A stretch of 64,000 bases of DNA from Cardinalis cardinalis (GCA_014549065.1 JACDOX010000062.1:1676291-1740290); one strand, 5' to 3'. Shown: positions 27,424-40,505, counted from the first letter of the stretch. Numbers and translations are program-made. The notes: generated by a model from the sequence alone, not told the origin.

Positions 27424-27507
27424 GTTGCTGGTGCTGATGCGCTGGAGTTAAATTTATCATGTCCTCATGGTATGGGGGAGCGAGGCATGGGACTGGCCTG
27501 TGGGCAG
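27424..27507 (+). CDS. DPYD: DPYD exon 16 (residues 659-686, catalytic loop)
   Basis: This is an 84-bp, phase 0-0 exon of 28 codons, from VAGADALELN to GMGLACGQ, ending with CAG before gtaggcc. It carries the catalytic loop of the enzyme: LNLSCPHGMGERGMG. Counting from residue 659, the Cys of SCPHG falls at 671, the general acid that protonates pyrimidine C5. The preceding Asn and Ser fall at 668 and 670, which contact the substrate. All are present, which supports a working enzyme. The first residues (VAG where human has, as I recall, DSG) are the only evident divergence. Confidence 0.97.
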
Positions 27508-30500
27508 GTAGGCCTGTAACCACAATCTATTTAATGTCTCTCCAGCTATCCTGCACTGCCACATTGATAGTTACACCTCAGGGGGCAAGACACAAGCTGC
27601 AGATTAGCAGCTTGAGATTTTTAGGTTGAATGTGTTTAAATATTTATCGATGAGAGGAAAAAAAAAGAAAAAAGAAGCTGAGAATGTACAAAATGCTTAG
27701 TTTTGCTGAGAACAAAAATGCATTATGTATTTGACAAGGAATATGATGAAAACAAATAATTTCAAAAAGCACTTAGACAGAATTTGTTGATTTCCATTTC
27801 AGTGCCCTGTAGATGTCTTTTAAATCACAAGCTAGTAATTACTGCATATATCAGTAATGATTTTGAAGAACATGAGATATACACGCATTTCACTTCACAA
27901 TTTTTAACATATGAGCCTAACTGTATTTCAGAATCATAGAAGAGTCCATGCATTCTGGTAGTACTGTGTACAGTTACCACCTTCTCTTGTAAGAGCCTGT
28001 GTTCTGTTACTATAGATTTGCTGGTTTATACGGTTGAGATCGGAATTGCCTGATGTCTCTGCTATGCAGAAATCTGTTGCAGAGTTTATCAGTACATCCC
28101 ATGACTTCAGTTAGGAGAATGTGTGTTGTTTTGGCCATGAAAAGAAAATATACACATACAAACCCTCATTCTCATACTAATATCCTTTTAAAGTTTGTAG
28201 ATTTTTGCAGGTTTTGGTCATGACTTGAAATTTGTTTTGGCTCTGAAAAATGCCCAAATATAGTGAATTGAAAGTCTCTGAAAAATCTTGGTTCACAGTC
28301 TACCAGGAGAGATTTTCTAGAGTGTGATCATCAAAGTTTCTGAATTATGAAGCCTGTTTGATTTCCCATCTTAATACCTTTTGTGGACAGGGAGGAGAAG
28401 AGGAGGAAGGGGATGCAGAGTAGGAATCATGATTATATACTGTGAAGCTGACATATTATTGTTCAACTGGCCCCTTTGTAGAGGGCTAGTAAGCATCTTA
28501 ATTCATCCTCCCTTGTTCAGTTAAACACAAAACTTAGAAGACCTGAGGAGTAGTTGGGTAACTAAACCATTCCCTTTCTGAAACTAGGGAAGCACTAGGA
28601 GCTGTAATCAGTGCAACACTTCAAGTGAACACACTTTAGGCATAGCTTTATCATAGAAATACTGTCAGGCACAGTGCCCTGGGCATTTTGTTGTTTTCTG
28701 TGAGCAAAATTATGTCAATCTGGTGCATGCTGTAGATTATTATTTTTAATGAAAGTAATCTGGNTGCTTTTTATGGCCAGTGGTCATTTACTGAAGTTGT
28801 GATTAAAAATGGGAGAGAATCATAAAAGCCCTCCATGATAACACTAGCAAAACAGTAGTAGTTGTTATTAATTTTTTTCCCTGAATTGCATTCAAAAACA
28901 AATTACTATTTTAGCCATGTTTATAAGGTTTTCAAGAAATTCCATCCCTTCAGTCTGCAGAGCATAACTCAGTAGTTTGGTGTGTCCCTGCCTGAGAAGG
29001 CAGGACACTGTGGAAGGTGCAGTCTGGTCAGGGAAAGCCTTGGAGGTTCCAAACTGAAACAGGCTCCTTTCAAGCATGGGGGTTTTTATTTTTTTTATGT
29101 GTGTGTTATTTCCAGCTTTCAGTGGTTGGAGTAATATATGCATGTGAAGTTGCTTAGATGTGTAGTCAGTAGGGAGCTGTCTGGCTACATGAGTTTTTAC
29201 ATATCTTTCAGCTATTGTAAAATCAGAGAAGCAAATGCAAAATCTGAGCACTCAGGGCTATTCTGTGGATTTGTGACTCTCCATGGAGGAGATCAGATCC
29301 ATAAAGAAAGAAGATTTCTTTACATATACATATATGTTTTTATAATAATAACATTTCTGTCTTTCCCATACAGTATGGGTATTTCTTGGAATGTTTCATA
29401 TATACTACTCTTGCTTAAACATTTTCCTGTGTTTTCTTATTTTTCTTATCAAAATGAGAGCTCAGAAAAGAATCAACTTCTTTAGATGAATAAATGAATA
29501 AAACAAGCCATGTTTAGAGAGCCAGATCCTGATGTTGTTCCTCAGACTTGGCTAAAATTAAATTGTGGTGATTTTAAATGTAGATTGTTGAAGCAAAGGG
29601 TGGGGATAAACTGGATTAAGTAATGATATGTGCAAAAAGATTTATTAGTAGCCTTTCTGGGGGCTTCCACGCACAGTAGCCCCTGGAGACCCTATCAGAA
29701 GATACAAAAGTGCTAGACAGTATTTTGGTATTTTAGTTGTTTCCCCCTCTGCCCTCCAGAGCTGAAGTCAAATAGGTCATACTCAGGTGGAGTGGGGAAG
29801 ACAGAGCTCAGATATGCTCTGAAAAAAACCCCACCACTCGATATCTGGAAGTCAGGGCATGAGGCTTTGAGAGGCAGAGCAGCTTTCCTGGTTGTACAGT
29901 GAAGCAGGTTTTCTTAAATCTTTTTGATAACATAATCCGTGTCTTCATAGGAATTTTTTTCAAGGATTAGGTCTCTTTCATGCCTAAGCACATTAAATCC
30001 TCAAGAAACTACAGAAATTGCTGAGATGAAGAATAATGGCAGAAAAATGTGTATTTTTACTATTTAGAATGTGTAACATGTTCTGCCTTTTTGTTGTTGT
30101 TTAAAAAAAAATGGGAAAGGAAAGGTTAATTACACTGTCTACTTTTTCTTCTCATTCCAATTCCTATGGTGTGCCTGCAGGGTAAGTGTAGAAATCTAGG
30201 AACATCAGATTTGTTTTTCTCTATCCTGTTTTGTTGTCTAGTATCAAACGCTTTCACTGTTTTATATCAACCACAAATTAAAAAGGATCCTGGTATATCC
30301 AAATTATATATATAAAAATGGGTACTAAGTATGGCTGTTTGTTTTATACTGAATTACAGTTCTCAGCTTTTATTTGATTTTAATTCCAAGTCATTAGTGC
30401 AGACACTCTGGCGCCCAAACAGCGTAGCTAGCCAGAGGGTAATATTAAGAGGTATCTGTATTGCTGCCAATAAGTTACTTAAAGCTGGTTCTGTATAAAA

Positions 30501-31239
30501 TGTCAATTACATTTACTAATGCTGATTAATGATAATAAAGTTAAGGTTTGTGTTCTTCTGTAACAATCTGCAATGGTATAAAAGTGGATATCGTTAAAAA
30601 TTGTAATAGAATTTGTCATTTTTACCAGCACTAATGCACAAATTTTCCTTGAATCAGATAACCCATATTTAATAGTAAACGTAAAAACAACATGGTGAAC
30701 AGCAGATTATTATAAAATGACAGTGTCACTTTCCCACTNTAGTTCAATCCTGTCGCAATTTTAGCATAAAATTCTGAAAATAATAAATCAAACGTGTGAG
30801 ATGGTAGCACTCATATTTCAACGTCTAACTTGTGATGTTGTATTTGTGGTGCACTTTTTGTCCTTCACTGGAAACCATGTAAAGATGTCTTACTTTTTTT
30901 TTTTCTTACTTATCCTTCTAAAAAGTGGTATTGAATATTCAGAATTATTAATGTCATGTGAAACCAACAAATTTAAGTGTTTGTCTTTTTGATTTTGGTC
31001 TAAAGGTCAATAAGTCTCTCCAGCTGCTCTGCCAAGAATGTATAGTTAAATTGAGTCNGTAATCTAGGTTTACTTTGCATTCCTGCTAGGATGAAACCCC
31101 ATGTCTGGGAGCTGTAATGTGCGTCTCCCAAGAAGCATTAGAACAGAATTGATTAGGACAAATGATACCCAAAGTCTTCAAAATTATCAGTGAGTCTTCT
31201 TGGCCTAGTGGGCAGTGAAAAACCACAGAGGGAAGGAAA

Positions 31240-31578
31240 TAGCAGCTTGCAACTACCTGAAAGGATGTGGCAAGATGCTGCAAGAGTAGCTACAAACCGG
31301 AGAAGATTATTCTCTGTCATGTCAGATGATAGAGCAAGGTGCAAATTGCAGGCTGAATGTTTCAAATTGTACATTAGGAAAAGAATTCCTAACAGGGTGA
31401 TGCAGATCAGGAACATGTTGTCTGATGGAGCTGTCTACTCTCCATCTCTGTAGGTTTTTGGGCTCAGGCAGGCAAAGCTGTGGCCAGCATCATGGTGGTG
31501 GTGTTAGTGCCAGTCCGAGTGGGACCTTCCAGTAGCTGCCCTCCTGGAGTCCATTCAGACAACCATTTCTGTGGATTC
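31240..31578 (+). mobile_element. Old CR1 LINE fragment, 3' terminal part
   Basis: Several blocks match the order of the CR1 3' region as remembered: gcaactacctgaaagg (about 31246), ttaggaaaagaattcct (about 31374), gatcaggaacatgttgtctg (about 31406), catctctgtaggttttt (about 31443), caggcaaagctgtggcc (about 31467) and ggtgttagtgccagtccgag (about 31500). It ends near 31578 with degenerate copies of the CR1 terminal octamer (catttctg, tggattc). The copy is highly diverged, 5'-truncated and in the same direction as DPYD. The subfamily and the exact 5' edge are uncertain. Confidence 0.8.
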
Positions 31579-31869
31579 ACCCTGTTCAGTTCCTCACCAA
31601 AGGCACTGTATTCTTTGTATCAGGAATATAAAAGGACTTGGGTGTTCACTTGGAGTGAGATAGTCAGTATGAACAAGGTCTCAAGCCAAAAGCAACTAAT
31701 CTCGTATTCAAAGATCTTAGCCTTAGCGCTATAAGCAAATATTGCAAAAGTTAATAGCATCCTGGCATATAACTATTTCTCATTAATTAGTCATACCTTC
31801 TAACCCCCAAAATAGAAAAAATCTTTTTCTATTTCAGCATTTAAGCCCTAGGTTTGGGGAATGATTTGA

Positions 31870-31884
31870 TTTTTTTTTTTTTTT
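31870..31884. repeat. Poly-T run
   Basis: Fifteen consecutive T bases lie in intron 16. It is not adjacent to any exon, so it is unlikely to be a splice-acceptor tract. Confidence 0.85.
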
Positions 31885-33771
31885 AGTTTTTATTGAAGAA
31901 GGAATGTATATGTCTCTTGTGAGAACTGAAATCCAAATTCTGGGGGTTTAACTATTCAGATAATATGTAAAATGAACTTGCTTTGTGATTCTTTTCTTAC
32001 CTTTATTTTCATTTTGCTTCAGAGGTACTTGCTACAGCGTCTGCTGCTGGCTTGTGCTTAATGTTTATTGCCTGCAATTAGGAGGCAAGTTTCATAAAAG
32101 CCTACATTGCCTCATTCAGAGGACGACAAATCTGTCAAAAAACAAAAAGAAAAAAACCCCAAAGCCCTGGTTACTCTGCGAAGATGAGAGCTGACTGCAT
32201 GGCACAATTAGATTTGCTCTGCTGTACCTTGGAAATGGGAAAGATGAGGCTGCTTTTTAATTGAAGTGCACAGCATAGCATGCTAATTCACTGTTGCTCT
32301 GCCAGCAAGGAGCTTGAAGTATTTTAAATAAATGATGCCCCAAACAGAATTTGATTATATCTGTGTTCATGTGACATTCTACTATCAGCCTACAATAATA
32401 TGCTGGTTAAGTATAATTCATTGAGTCCTGCAGGCAGTATTAGTTCTCGCTCTTCTCTCCTGTATCAGTTATTGCTACAAATTAATGCAAAGTACAGCAG
32501 AGTGGTGCTACACTGGGCTGTAGCAGCAGTGTGGACATTGTCACCCAAAATCTGGTATAAACCAGCCTGACTGAGGTTTGTGTTGTGTTTGCCTTGGAGT
32601 TTCAGGACTTGTGTGTCTTGTTCTCTTGCATTGGCCACTGTCATCAATTTTGGCTGGTTCTTCAAAATATAATCCTAGCTGATCTCAGTGTCTTTGCATC
32701 TGCCACTGCCCTCTCTTGCTTTGGGGCGTGTCTTCACCAAATGACCTCTTTCAGTCATGGTTCTCAGAATCCAGAGTGTTTCAAAGGCACTGTAAATTCC
32801 ATAGAACTGGGTGATTGGGGAGAGGAGGGAAATTGCCTGCTGCCCAAGCAAATGGATATGAAGAGGAGCCTTGGTAGTTCAACTGAGGGAAAAGCTCACC
32901 AGAAGCAAGAAATTCAGTTCCTGAGAAACAAGGATTCCTTGGTTGAGGCAGTGATGCTGTTACTCTGTGTGTGCAGGGATGTGCTGCACTGGGCATTGTT
33001 TTGCTGGCAGGGAATCTAGGATGTGCAGGGAGAAGGGATGCTACTGATTGCCTGCTTCAACTCCTGCAAATGTAGACATAAGCGCAGTTTTTAGCAGGTC
33101 AGGACATGTGTTTTGTGGACTTATGTTCATGGTCCCACACTGATCATGGTCCTTTGTGATTATTCAGTTTTGTTGTTGAACCTATTTGGATTGGTTTTTA
33201 ATCTTCTCTGTTGTCAGACGTCTCTTTCTTTTCTTTCTCTATTTCTTCGTTCTTCAGAACTCTCCTAATAAACTAAACCCTTTTGCTGGTTGCTTTAAAA
33301 GTAAAAATTTATTCCTGAGCTATTTCCCTGGAAATCTGAGCAGGAAAATCTTGCTGGCTTTATGGTCACTCCTGGGTGACATCATTCACCTTCCTCCAGT
33401 ACCTGAGAATTCTTTTTTTTTCTGTTACCATTGCAGGGTTCAGGTGTAATTAAATGTTGTAATTTAAATGGATTTCTTTCATGCATCCTTTATGTCCTCA
33501 TGTATTGTATCTTTTAAAAAGAGACAATACTTAATAATGAGGTACGACAGTTAATTGGTGTTTTGTCTAAAGAATTCTGCTTTTTATACACTCAAGGAGA
33601 AATGAATTGAAATGCAAAGTTTAATAAATTCATCATCAGAACTCTATTCTGTAATTTCATATTGTGGTTTGACAACATTTAATCCACTATTATTGCTTTG
33701 AAGGATTTCTAATTGAATTACTCAAAAGACAAAATGGAAAATAAAAAGGGATTATAAATTCGGCAATAATG

Positions 33772-33825
33772 TTAACAGCCATACCGACTTGCTGAAAGTT
33801 TTTAATGACATGCTATGGCTGTTAA
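33772..33825. repeat. 12-bp inverted repeat
   Basis: TTAACAGCCATA (33772-33783) and its exact reverse complement TATGGCTGTTAA (33814-33825) are separated by 30 bp. The repeat lies in an AT-rich block that looks conserved. A perfect 10-bp hairpin with a 4-base loop (AAGGCATTCT / AGAATGCCTT, 33874-33897) follows about 50 bp downstream. Confidence 0.6.
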
Positions 33826-36800
33826 TAAGGTTTGAAATACTGTTTATGTGTGGTGACTTATATTTATGTAAGGAAGGCATTCTCTACAGAATGCCTTAGC
33901 AAATGTAAAAGTGATTCTGTTTCCTTGTGGATTTACACTTAATTTTCAATCTTACTATGATGGAATAATTTCTGCTGAAATTCACATTATGGGTGACAGA
34001 TGTCATGGAAGGTTAGTCTGGTCACTTTATCAGTGACCTGACAGTGTTTGGCTGTTTTATTGACACTTCAAGATTTTGAATGTTTTAATGACACCTCAGT
34101 AGTCTAACAACAATGAAGTANATAGTGAGTGCTTCCCATAAAGGAACAACCCTTTTTTTTTTTTCTTTTAAACCAAATAGCAACCTGTACTTGTTCTTGA
34201 AATTGTATTTTAATGCCCTGAGATGTTTTCAGAAGAGAGAAATGCAGAAAACTTGAGCAAATGCCCAGGCCCTTTTTTAGTGCCTTTGGAGATATGATTG
34301 CACCATGAGACATTGCAGTTTTTTGTAATCATGATATCTGTTAGGCTTTACTGGAAACAAAGTGATCACCAGCAAATAACTATTCAGATAAAATAAAATA
34401 TTTTAAGACTGTTTATCTTTGTGCACATTCGTAATTTTTTTCTTTCTATGGTTTCAGTTTTATGCCAGTGTTTGATAAAGTTAATTAACAATATATTAAC
34501 TAGTCTCTTCACTGCCTACATAAGAGTTTACAGGATTAGACTCATATTTCTTAAAATTTTGCCTTGGCTCCTAGCAAAGTTANTTTGCTGGGAAGTTTGC
34601 TTACTTTACAGTAGCCAAATCTGAATTCATGCCCACTTTGTGACCATTTTAAAACTGAGTGGCAAATTCTTCTCAGAGCAGAGGTTTTGAATTCCCTTTT
34701 NGTGTTTCAAAGGTTTATGCTTTCCTCAGTTATTTAGTATTTTCTACCTTATTATTATAGGGAAGGACAGAACTTGCCTACCTGACCACAAGAGAAAGCT
34801 ATTTGTAGCTGCAGCCTTCACATATTCGAGTTCTGAGCTTCCCTTTAGAATATTTCACATGTGACGTAAACCTAATCAAACCCTTATGCCTTCTAGCAGG
34901 TGACCTCTGCATGAACTAAAGAGCTGAAATATTATTTAATCATGCTGCATTCCACTTTTTACAGTGCTATGAGAAACATTATTTTGGCTGGCTAGAAGCA
35001 ACCAATATAAAATATTTTGTTCTGTCAGGGGTAAAAAGGCATTTTTATTAGTCAACACTTTGCNTAGACCAGCACTGTTAAATAAATCTTTCCAGTCAGT
35101 ATGTCCAAGAAGTTTACTAATGGTAAATGTGCAATTTTGTATTTTTCACTTGGAATGCTTAAGCCAGTTGATATTGGAACAAATAATTTGGTAATTTGGA
35201 TGGCCAACTGTGCATCAACCTTTCAGGCCAACTATTAGTGATCTTTATTCTGGAAACCAAAGAAAATCATCTGACTTAAATGCCTTTAATATTCCATTAA
35301 ATCAATAGCTATAAATGCTCATTATTAAAGTNTTAACAGACCTATCATAATGAAACAAAAGGACTGTTTTCCTTATCATGTAAGGTAAGCATAAGCAAAT
35401 ATAAAATGTCTTATAGTTAATTTTTAAATTAGAAAGTTTTCCAACAGAGGTGTTTCTTCTAGTTGCTTAGAATAACATTTTCAAATTAAAAACAAGGGAA
35501 ACAAAACCCAAACATTCAGAATAAGGAAAACCACTATGGATCAACCACCTTCACAGAGAGAGGAATCAGTTTTCAAAACAAATTCAGTTATTTTCCTCTT
35601 TGTGCTAGGGAGAAAACAAAAAGCTTTTCTGTAATTCGAAAAAGGAGTAATTACAAAGCTGACTAAAGGCAGCAACCAACCTTTCAAGTCTCACTTGTGC
35701 TTGATCTTGACATCCCTCTAATTGCTGTTCTTACATCCAACACAAATATATGTTTTCTATTTTCCTGTTCTGGTCAATCAAAAACCTCCAGCTCATTTTT
35801 GACCTTGTCTGCACATTGGCTTTCAGTCATGAGGTGCAGCATTATCCAGAAGGGGTGTAGGAGTGCCATGCTGCTAATAAGGTGTCCAAAGAGGATCTCC
35901 CACACAGTACTTTGATAAATGTATTCTTACGTTTGGATGCTGACCTATGTTAAANTCGACAGCTTTTAGATTAGATAAGTGAAAACCCATTGGAGTGGTT
36001 TCTTTTTGTTTGGCTTATTTTTGTCTGTTTTTTGACATACATAAAGCATCATTCGTTTGTGCAGCTCCAGTGAGTACTACAATAAAGAAACACTGTAACA
36101 AGGTACTTTTCTAAATTTTTTTATGAAGTGAGGCAATCAAAAGTTATTTGTCTTGGGCTTTTAAATCTTTCAAGGGTTATAATTGAAGAGCTGACATAGG
36201 GAGAAATAGTTGTGATACCNAAGGAGAGTAAGAAAAAAAAGGGAGAAAGGGATCTTCTAAAATTGAAAAATGTATTGAAATTCTGATTCTGTAGAAACCA
36301 TTTATGTGTCTTTTAAGATTTATTTTGTTATGTGCTTTTGATTTTAAAGTTTCTTTTTTACGTACACCAATTTGTTCTTTCAGTTTTTCAAAGTAGTCTG
36401 AGGAGAGCCTGTGACTCCTTTGAGCAGAAGGAGCCCAGTCTCTTGTTGGCTTTTCTCAACNCCCTCTGTTATCTCTCTCAGTATCAACAGGGTCTCAGAG
36501 TTATGACTTCTCAGTTCAGCCATGCCCAAAACCTGGACCTCATCCAGAGTGACTTGATTTAGCCCAGTGACANGTTGGTATCACTGGAAGAAAAGGAGAC
36601 TCTCAATTAGGCTCCCCCGAGTGGAGCTCACAGTGACAGATCTGAAGGAGTAGCTGATCAAATTTTGACACCTTGCTTGCAGCTTTACTTTAAATTAATA
36701 AGGTCCAAGCATCTAGGAATGGAGCTAGGTGACAGTAGTTTTTTAGTTCTTNTAACTTACCACAGGAAAAAGAAAGTTCAATCAGGTCTCTCANTTCTCA

Positions 36801-37959
36801 CTTAGATTTTTACTTTAGCAAAAACATAATGAATCAGGANTCATTACTCTCTGTAAGGTTGTTGGTTTTTTTTAATTACATTTAAAGATAAAAGTATGTC
36901 TTTATTTTCAAGTGGTAATGTTTTTGCCTAATTGATAAATCTAAAACCAAAAGAATGAATGTAGTCTGCAAAAATGGATGGGAATTTTCCAAGCTATACT
37001 TCAACATCTTAATATGCAGTATTTTGTAAGCAAAAATGTGCTTGTTTCACTAGTAGGACATGCTTAGTTATGTAAGTCATATGATATCTTCTCAGTTTAA
37101 AAATATTACAGTTTTTGTTCAAATTATAAGGGGAACATTTTGCTGTGTAAAAACANCATAAATGTCTTCATTTACTTAGTAGACTTGTTTAAAAAGACTT
37201 TTTAAAGAAAGGAGCATTTTAGAGTGTGTAAGAGAGAAGAAAATAAGTATGTCCTTGAATTAAATCAGTGAACAATAGTCACAGAGCACATCGTTGCTAT
37301 GGTAGTTTAGTGAAATGGTAACTATGTGAAATTTNCTTAATTTTTCTCATCTGAATCTCTGATCTTTTAGAAATGCTTCCAAAAACTCCACCTCTACAAC
37401 CTCCCTTCACATTGAAAAGACCTCTTGTTTCAAAGTGCAAATTAATTAATAAAAGCTGAAGGCTTAAGTGGGATGAAACATTTTTATTCTCCTAGAACAA
37501 AATATGAAATTATTCATCTTTGGATTAATTGCTATCCTGAATGAACGGGGATTTTCCTGCACCATTTTATAGAAGATATTTAATGAGATTTTGAATTTTG
37601 GGGGGTTGGTTCTTTTGGGGTTTTTTTGTTGGTTTTTTTTTGGCTAAACTAGTACATTTTGGATGTTATGACAAAAAGCAATGCAGTATTGACTGGAAAG
37701 GAGTCCTGAATTCTATCATTATCTCTCAAATTTATTGTGTAGCATTGGTTTCACATCACATCACACCATGGATTCTTGCTAGAGGGATATAAGCTCTCAA
37801 CCAGCAGCTACATTTTTGTGAGGCTGAGCAGGCTAACCCAAGCCTCTGATGCAATTTAGGCCAGTTTTTTAATTTTTTCCTAATATATATAGATAGCTTC
37901 ACATACAACCATGAAAACTGTTATTCCTGCCTTAGGTTAAACTGCTTCATTTCTTTCTT

Positions 37960-38002
37960 TTTGACAGCTGCGGTCAATAGATGTTGACCAAAAGCTGTCA
38001 AA
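37960..38002. repeat. Compact nested hairpin
   Basis: The outer arms TTTGACAGCT and AGCTGTCAAA pair over 10 bp, and the inner arms GGTCAA and TTGACC pair over 6 bp. A 2x3 internal loop separates them and the apical loop has 6 bases. The DNA also carries paired TGACAG (MEIS/TGIF-like) and GGTCA (nuclear-receptor half-site-like) motifs in inverted arrangement. Whether it acts as RNA, as a protein-binding site or not at all cannot be decided here. Confidence 0.6.
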
Positions 38003-38360
38003 TTTCCTGAGAAATGAGGAAGAATTTTTTACTCCAGATGAGAAACTGAGAGTTATTCATCTTCTGTCCTGGGAAATCCTTCCCTTATTTTGACAGGCTT
38101 TAAACAAATTGTTGGCTTTAATTAAGTTTGAAATGGGACAAATGCACAACCTAAACTGCTCCTTTCCAGGATGTAAGAAGGCAGTAAAACTAACCATGAG
38201 ATTGTGCAGTGGTGACTCTTGCTACAGTGATTGACTGTAATTCTGTGTTTTGGTACTGTGGAAGTTTTGGGTAGTTTTAGAGAGAGACAGTTTCATGAAG
38301 ACAGTCTTGCTCCTCCCATACAAGGAAGAAGAGATAGTGGTGTAAAGGATAAATGTTAAA

Positions 38361-38362
<2 letters not shown>

Positions 38363-38417
<55 letters not shown>
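38363..38417. repeat. Compound (AC)n(AT)n microsatellite
   Basis: About 14 AC units (38363-38390) run directly into about 13 AT units (38391-38417). It is intronic, probably length-polymorphic and prone to assembly length errors. Confidence 0.97.
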
Positions 38418-38427
<10 letters not shown>

Positions 38428-40379
38428 AAGTGGTGAAGGCTACAGGTACTGATGTGCAGTGCTTTAAGGTGGTATTCCCGTACTTCTACTTTTTCTTCAT
38501 ATTTTAATTAATAGCAAAGGAATAGTTCTTCACACAAAGAGTTGGGTTTTTCCTATTATTAGGGTTGGGGTTTTTTTGCTTTTTCTTGTGTTACGATTTT
38601 CTAATGGTTTTCTGGACGAGAAATATGGGATAGACGTATTTAAACTAACAGCTTGTTAGGCTGGTACATCCTCATTACATTTATGGGATCTCTGTAAAAG
38701 ATGCAGATCCACAGGTACACATTGAGACAGTGGGGTGGATTGATTGTGTGAGGGGTCTACTCAAATTAACGTTACTCGCTTTCTGAAACTGCTCCAAATG
38801 CATCCTGCCCTGCCTTTCCACACTGCAGTAGTGCCACTGTAATGTTCAGAGGGAGAATAGGATGCTCTAGAAAGTTGACCTGCTGCATGGAGGTTACCAG
38901 CAGATAGGGGAAGATCCTCCTCTCCTTTTTTGCTTTTCAGATGAGAATGCAGTTGGGACCTCTTGGGCCATCATACAGCAATTTGACTGATTAAGATTTT
39001 AACTCTTCCCTAGTAGACTATTGCTGAATGAAACAGTAAAGTGAGAGTAGTACATGTATTAAATTTAACAGATGAGTCTTGCAAATTCTCACCTAGAAAG
39101 CTTTTCTTATTCTTATGTTACATCATTCTTGTAATCATAAAAGCTCTCCCTTTTCCCNTAGCCTTGGGTACTCTTTTGAAAAATCTATCTAATACTCAGA
39201 ATGAGAAGTTATGTGTAGAACATTTTTTCACATAAAAAATTCCTCCAATGCTAATAGATACAACAGAAATACAAGATTTCTGTCTGAAGAGCCAGTACAG
39301 AAAGAAAATCTGCCATTAGAAGGATGCACTGTTGTTGCACTTGCTTACTCTTGCCTATCTGCACACAAGAACTCTGTCTGCTTCATGTGTGCTAAATTAA
39401 TAAAAAATAAGTNCTCTGTAACTTACTATCAGCATTTAAAATTGCAAACATGTTAAAATAATGCATTGTTTAGCCATAAAAGTCATAGGCAACAAATATA
39501 CACCAGAATAGTCTTGTGGCTACCAAAGATTTGACATGTATGAGGAAGATTAGACTTACTCTTGCATTAAATATGATAAACTGTTTTAATTTCTGAAACT
39601 TTTTTGTTTAGGTCATTGTAGTCAGTGATAGATGAGGTTTAAGGACTTTAAATGCAAGGTCTTGCTGTATCTTGCAACACTCATTGTGCCATCTAGAACT
39701 TTCCAACCTCACAGTCAGGACACTGGACCAACACAAATCATCAACGTGATGTGTGGTGATAAATCCAATAGGTCTATGTNATGAGGGCTTCATGCATGTA
39801 CAGAGTCAGGATTTGGTCTGAGAAAAGCTGCATTTTCATTCTTTCCACAACTGTACAAGTCCCANTCTTACTGAGACAGAACTGCCAACATTATTTAGGG
39901 ACAGCCTGAAGATTGCAAGATATGATCCATTTTCTGTAGTGCTAATTAGACATGATCAACTAATGTGCTCTACTGAGCACATTTCTGATCACCTTTCTGA
40001 GGAATTTCTTGGGGAAAATTCCAAATAGGTTTGGGTTTTTTTTATGACATCTTTCAGACTGCTATTTGTATTCTCTATATATGCACACATGTAGATGTAC
40101 ATGCACTCACACACGTGCTTCCCAAGGAGTGTTTGCATAGTTAACAAATGCATTTGTTACCCTNAAGTAGTTGTAATTCTATATTGTGCATAATTCCAAT
40201 GCTCTGAAAATCTATTTAAATCCAAGCATTAAAAATATTTCTATTGTTAATGTGTAAAGTATCTCATGCTTTAAGGTAGTCCGGAGAATTAAGTGCAGTT
40301 TTCTGCCAGACAAACCTTTCCAAGTCCTTATGCAAATGACTTCTGCAAAACTGGNCACCAAAGCAAGGTGATTTGTGGA

Positions 40380-40505
40380 GATGCGCCTCAGGCCATCTGA
40401 CTCTCATCTCTCCATTTATTGAACAGGTATAATAGTAATTCTCTACCTCAGAGAGGTGTTCTGAATGCAGTGTAAAGATTGTGCAGTATCAGGATAGTGC
40501 AAAAA
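40380..40505 (+). mobile_element. MIR/CORE-SINE relic
   Basis: The order of blocks follows the 3' half of amniote MIR: ctcatctctccatttattga (for the 'CAGTTTCCCCATCTGTAAAA' part), then ggtataatagtaattctcta, cctcagagaggtgttctga, and finally gtgtaaagattgtgcagtat. It is a strongly diverged, short copy with no visible tRNA-like head. The identification rests on remembered consensus and the edges are approximate. Confidence 0.65.

Noticed and set aside
29840..29915. Possible antisense MIR fragment (gagaggcagagcagctttcc region)
   Set aside because: The similarity to MIR is too short and patchy to support without a profile search.
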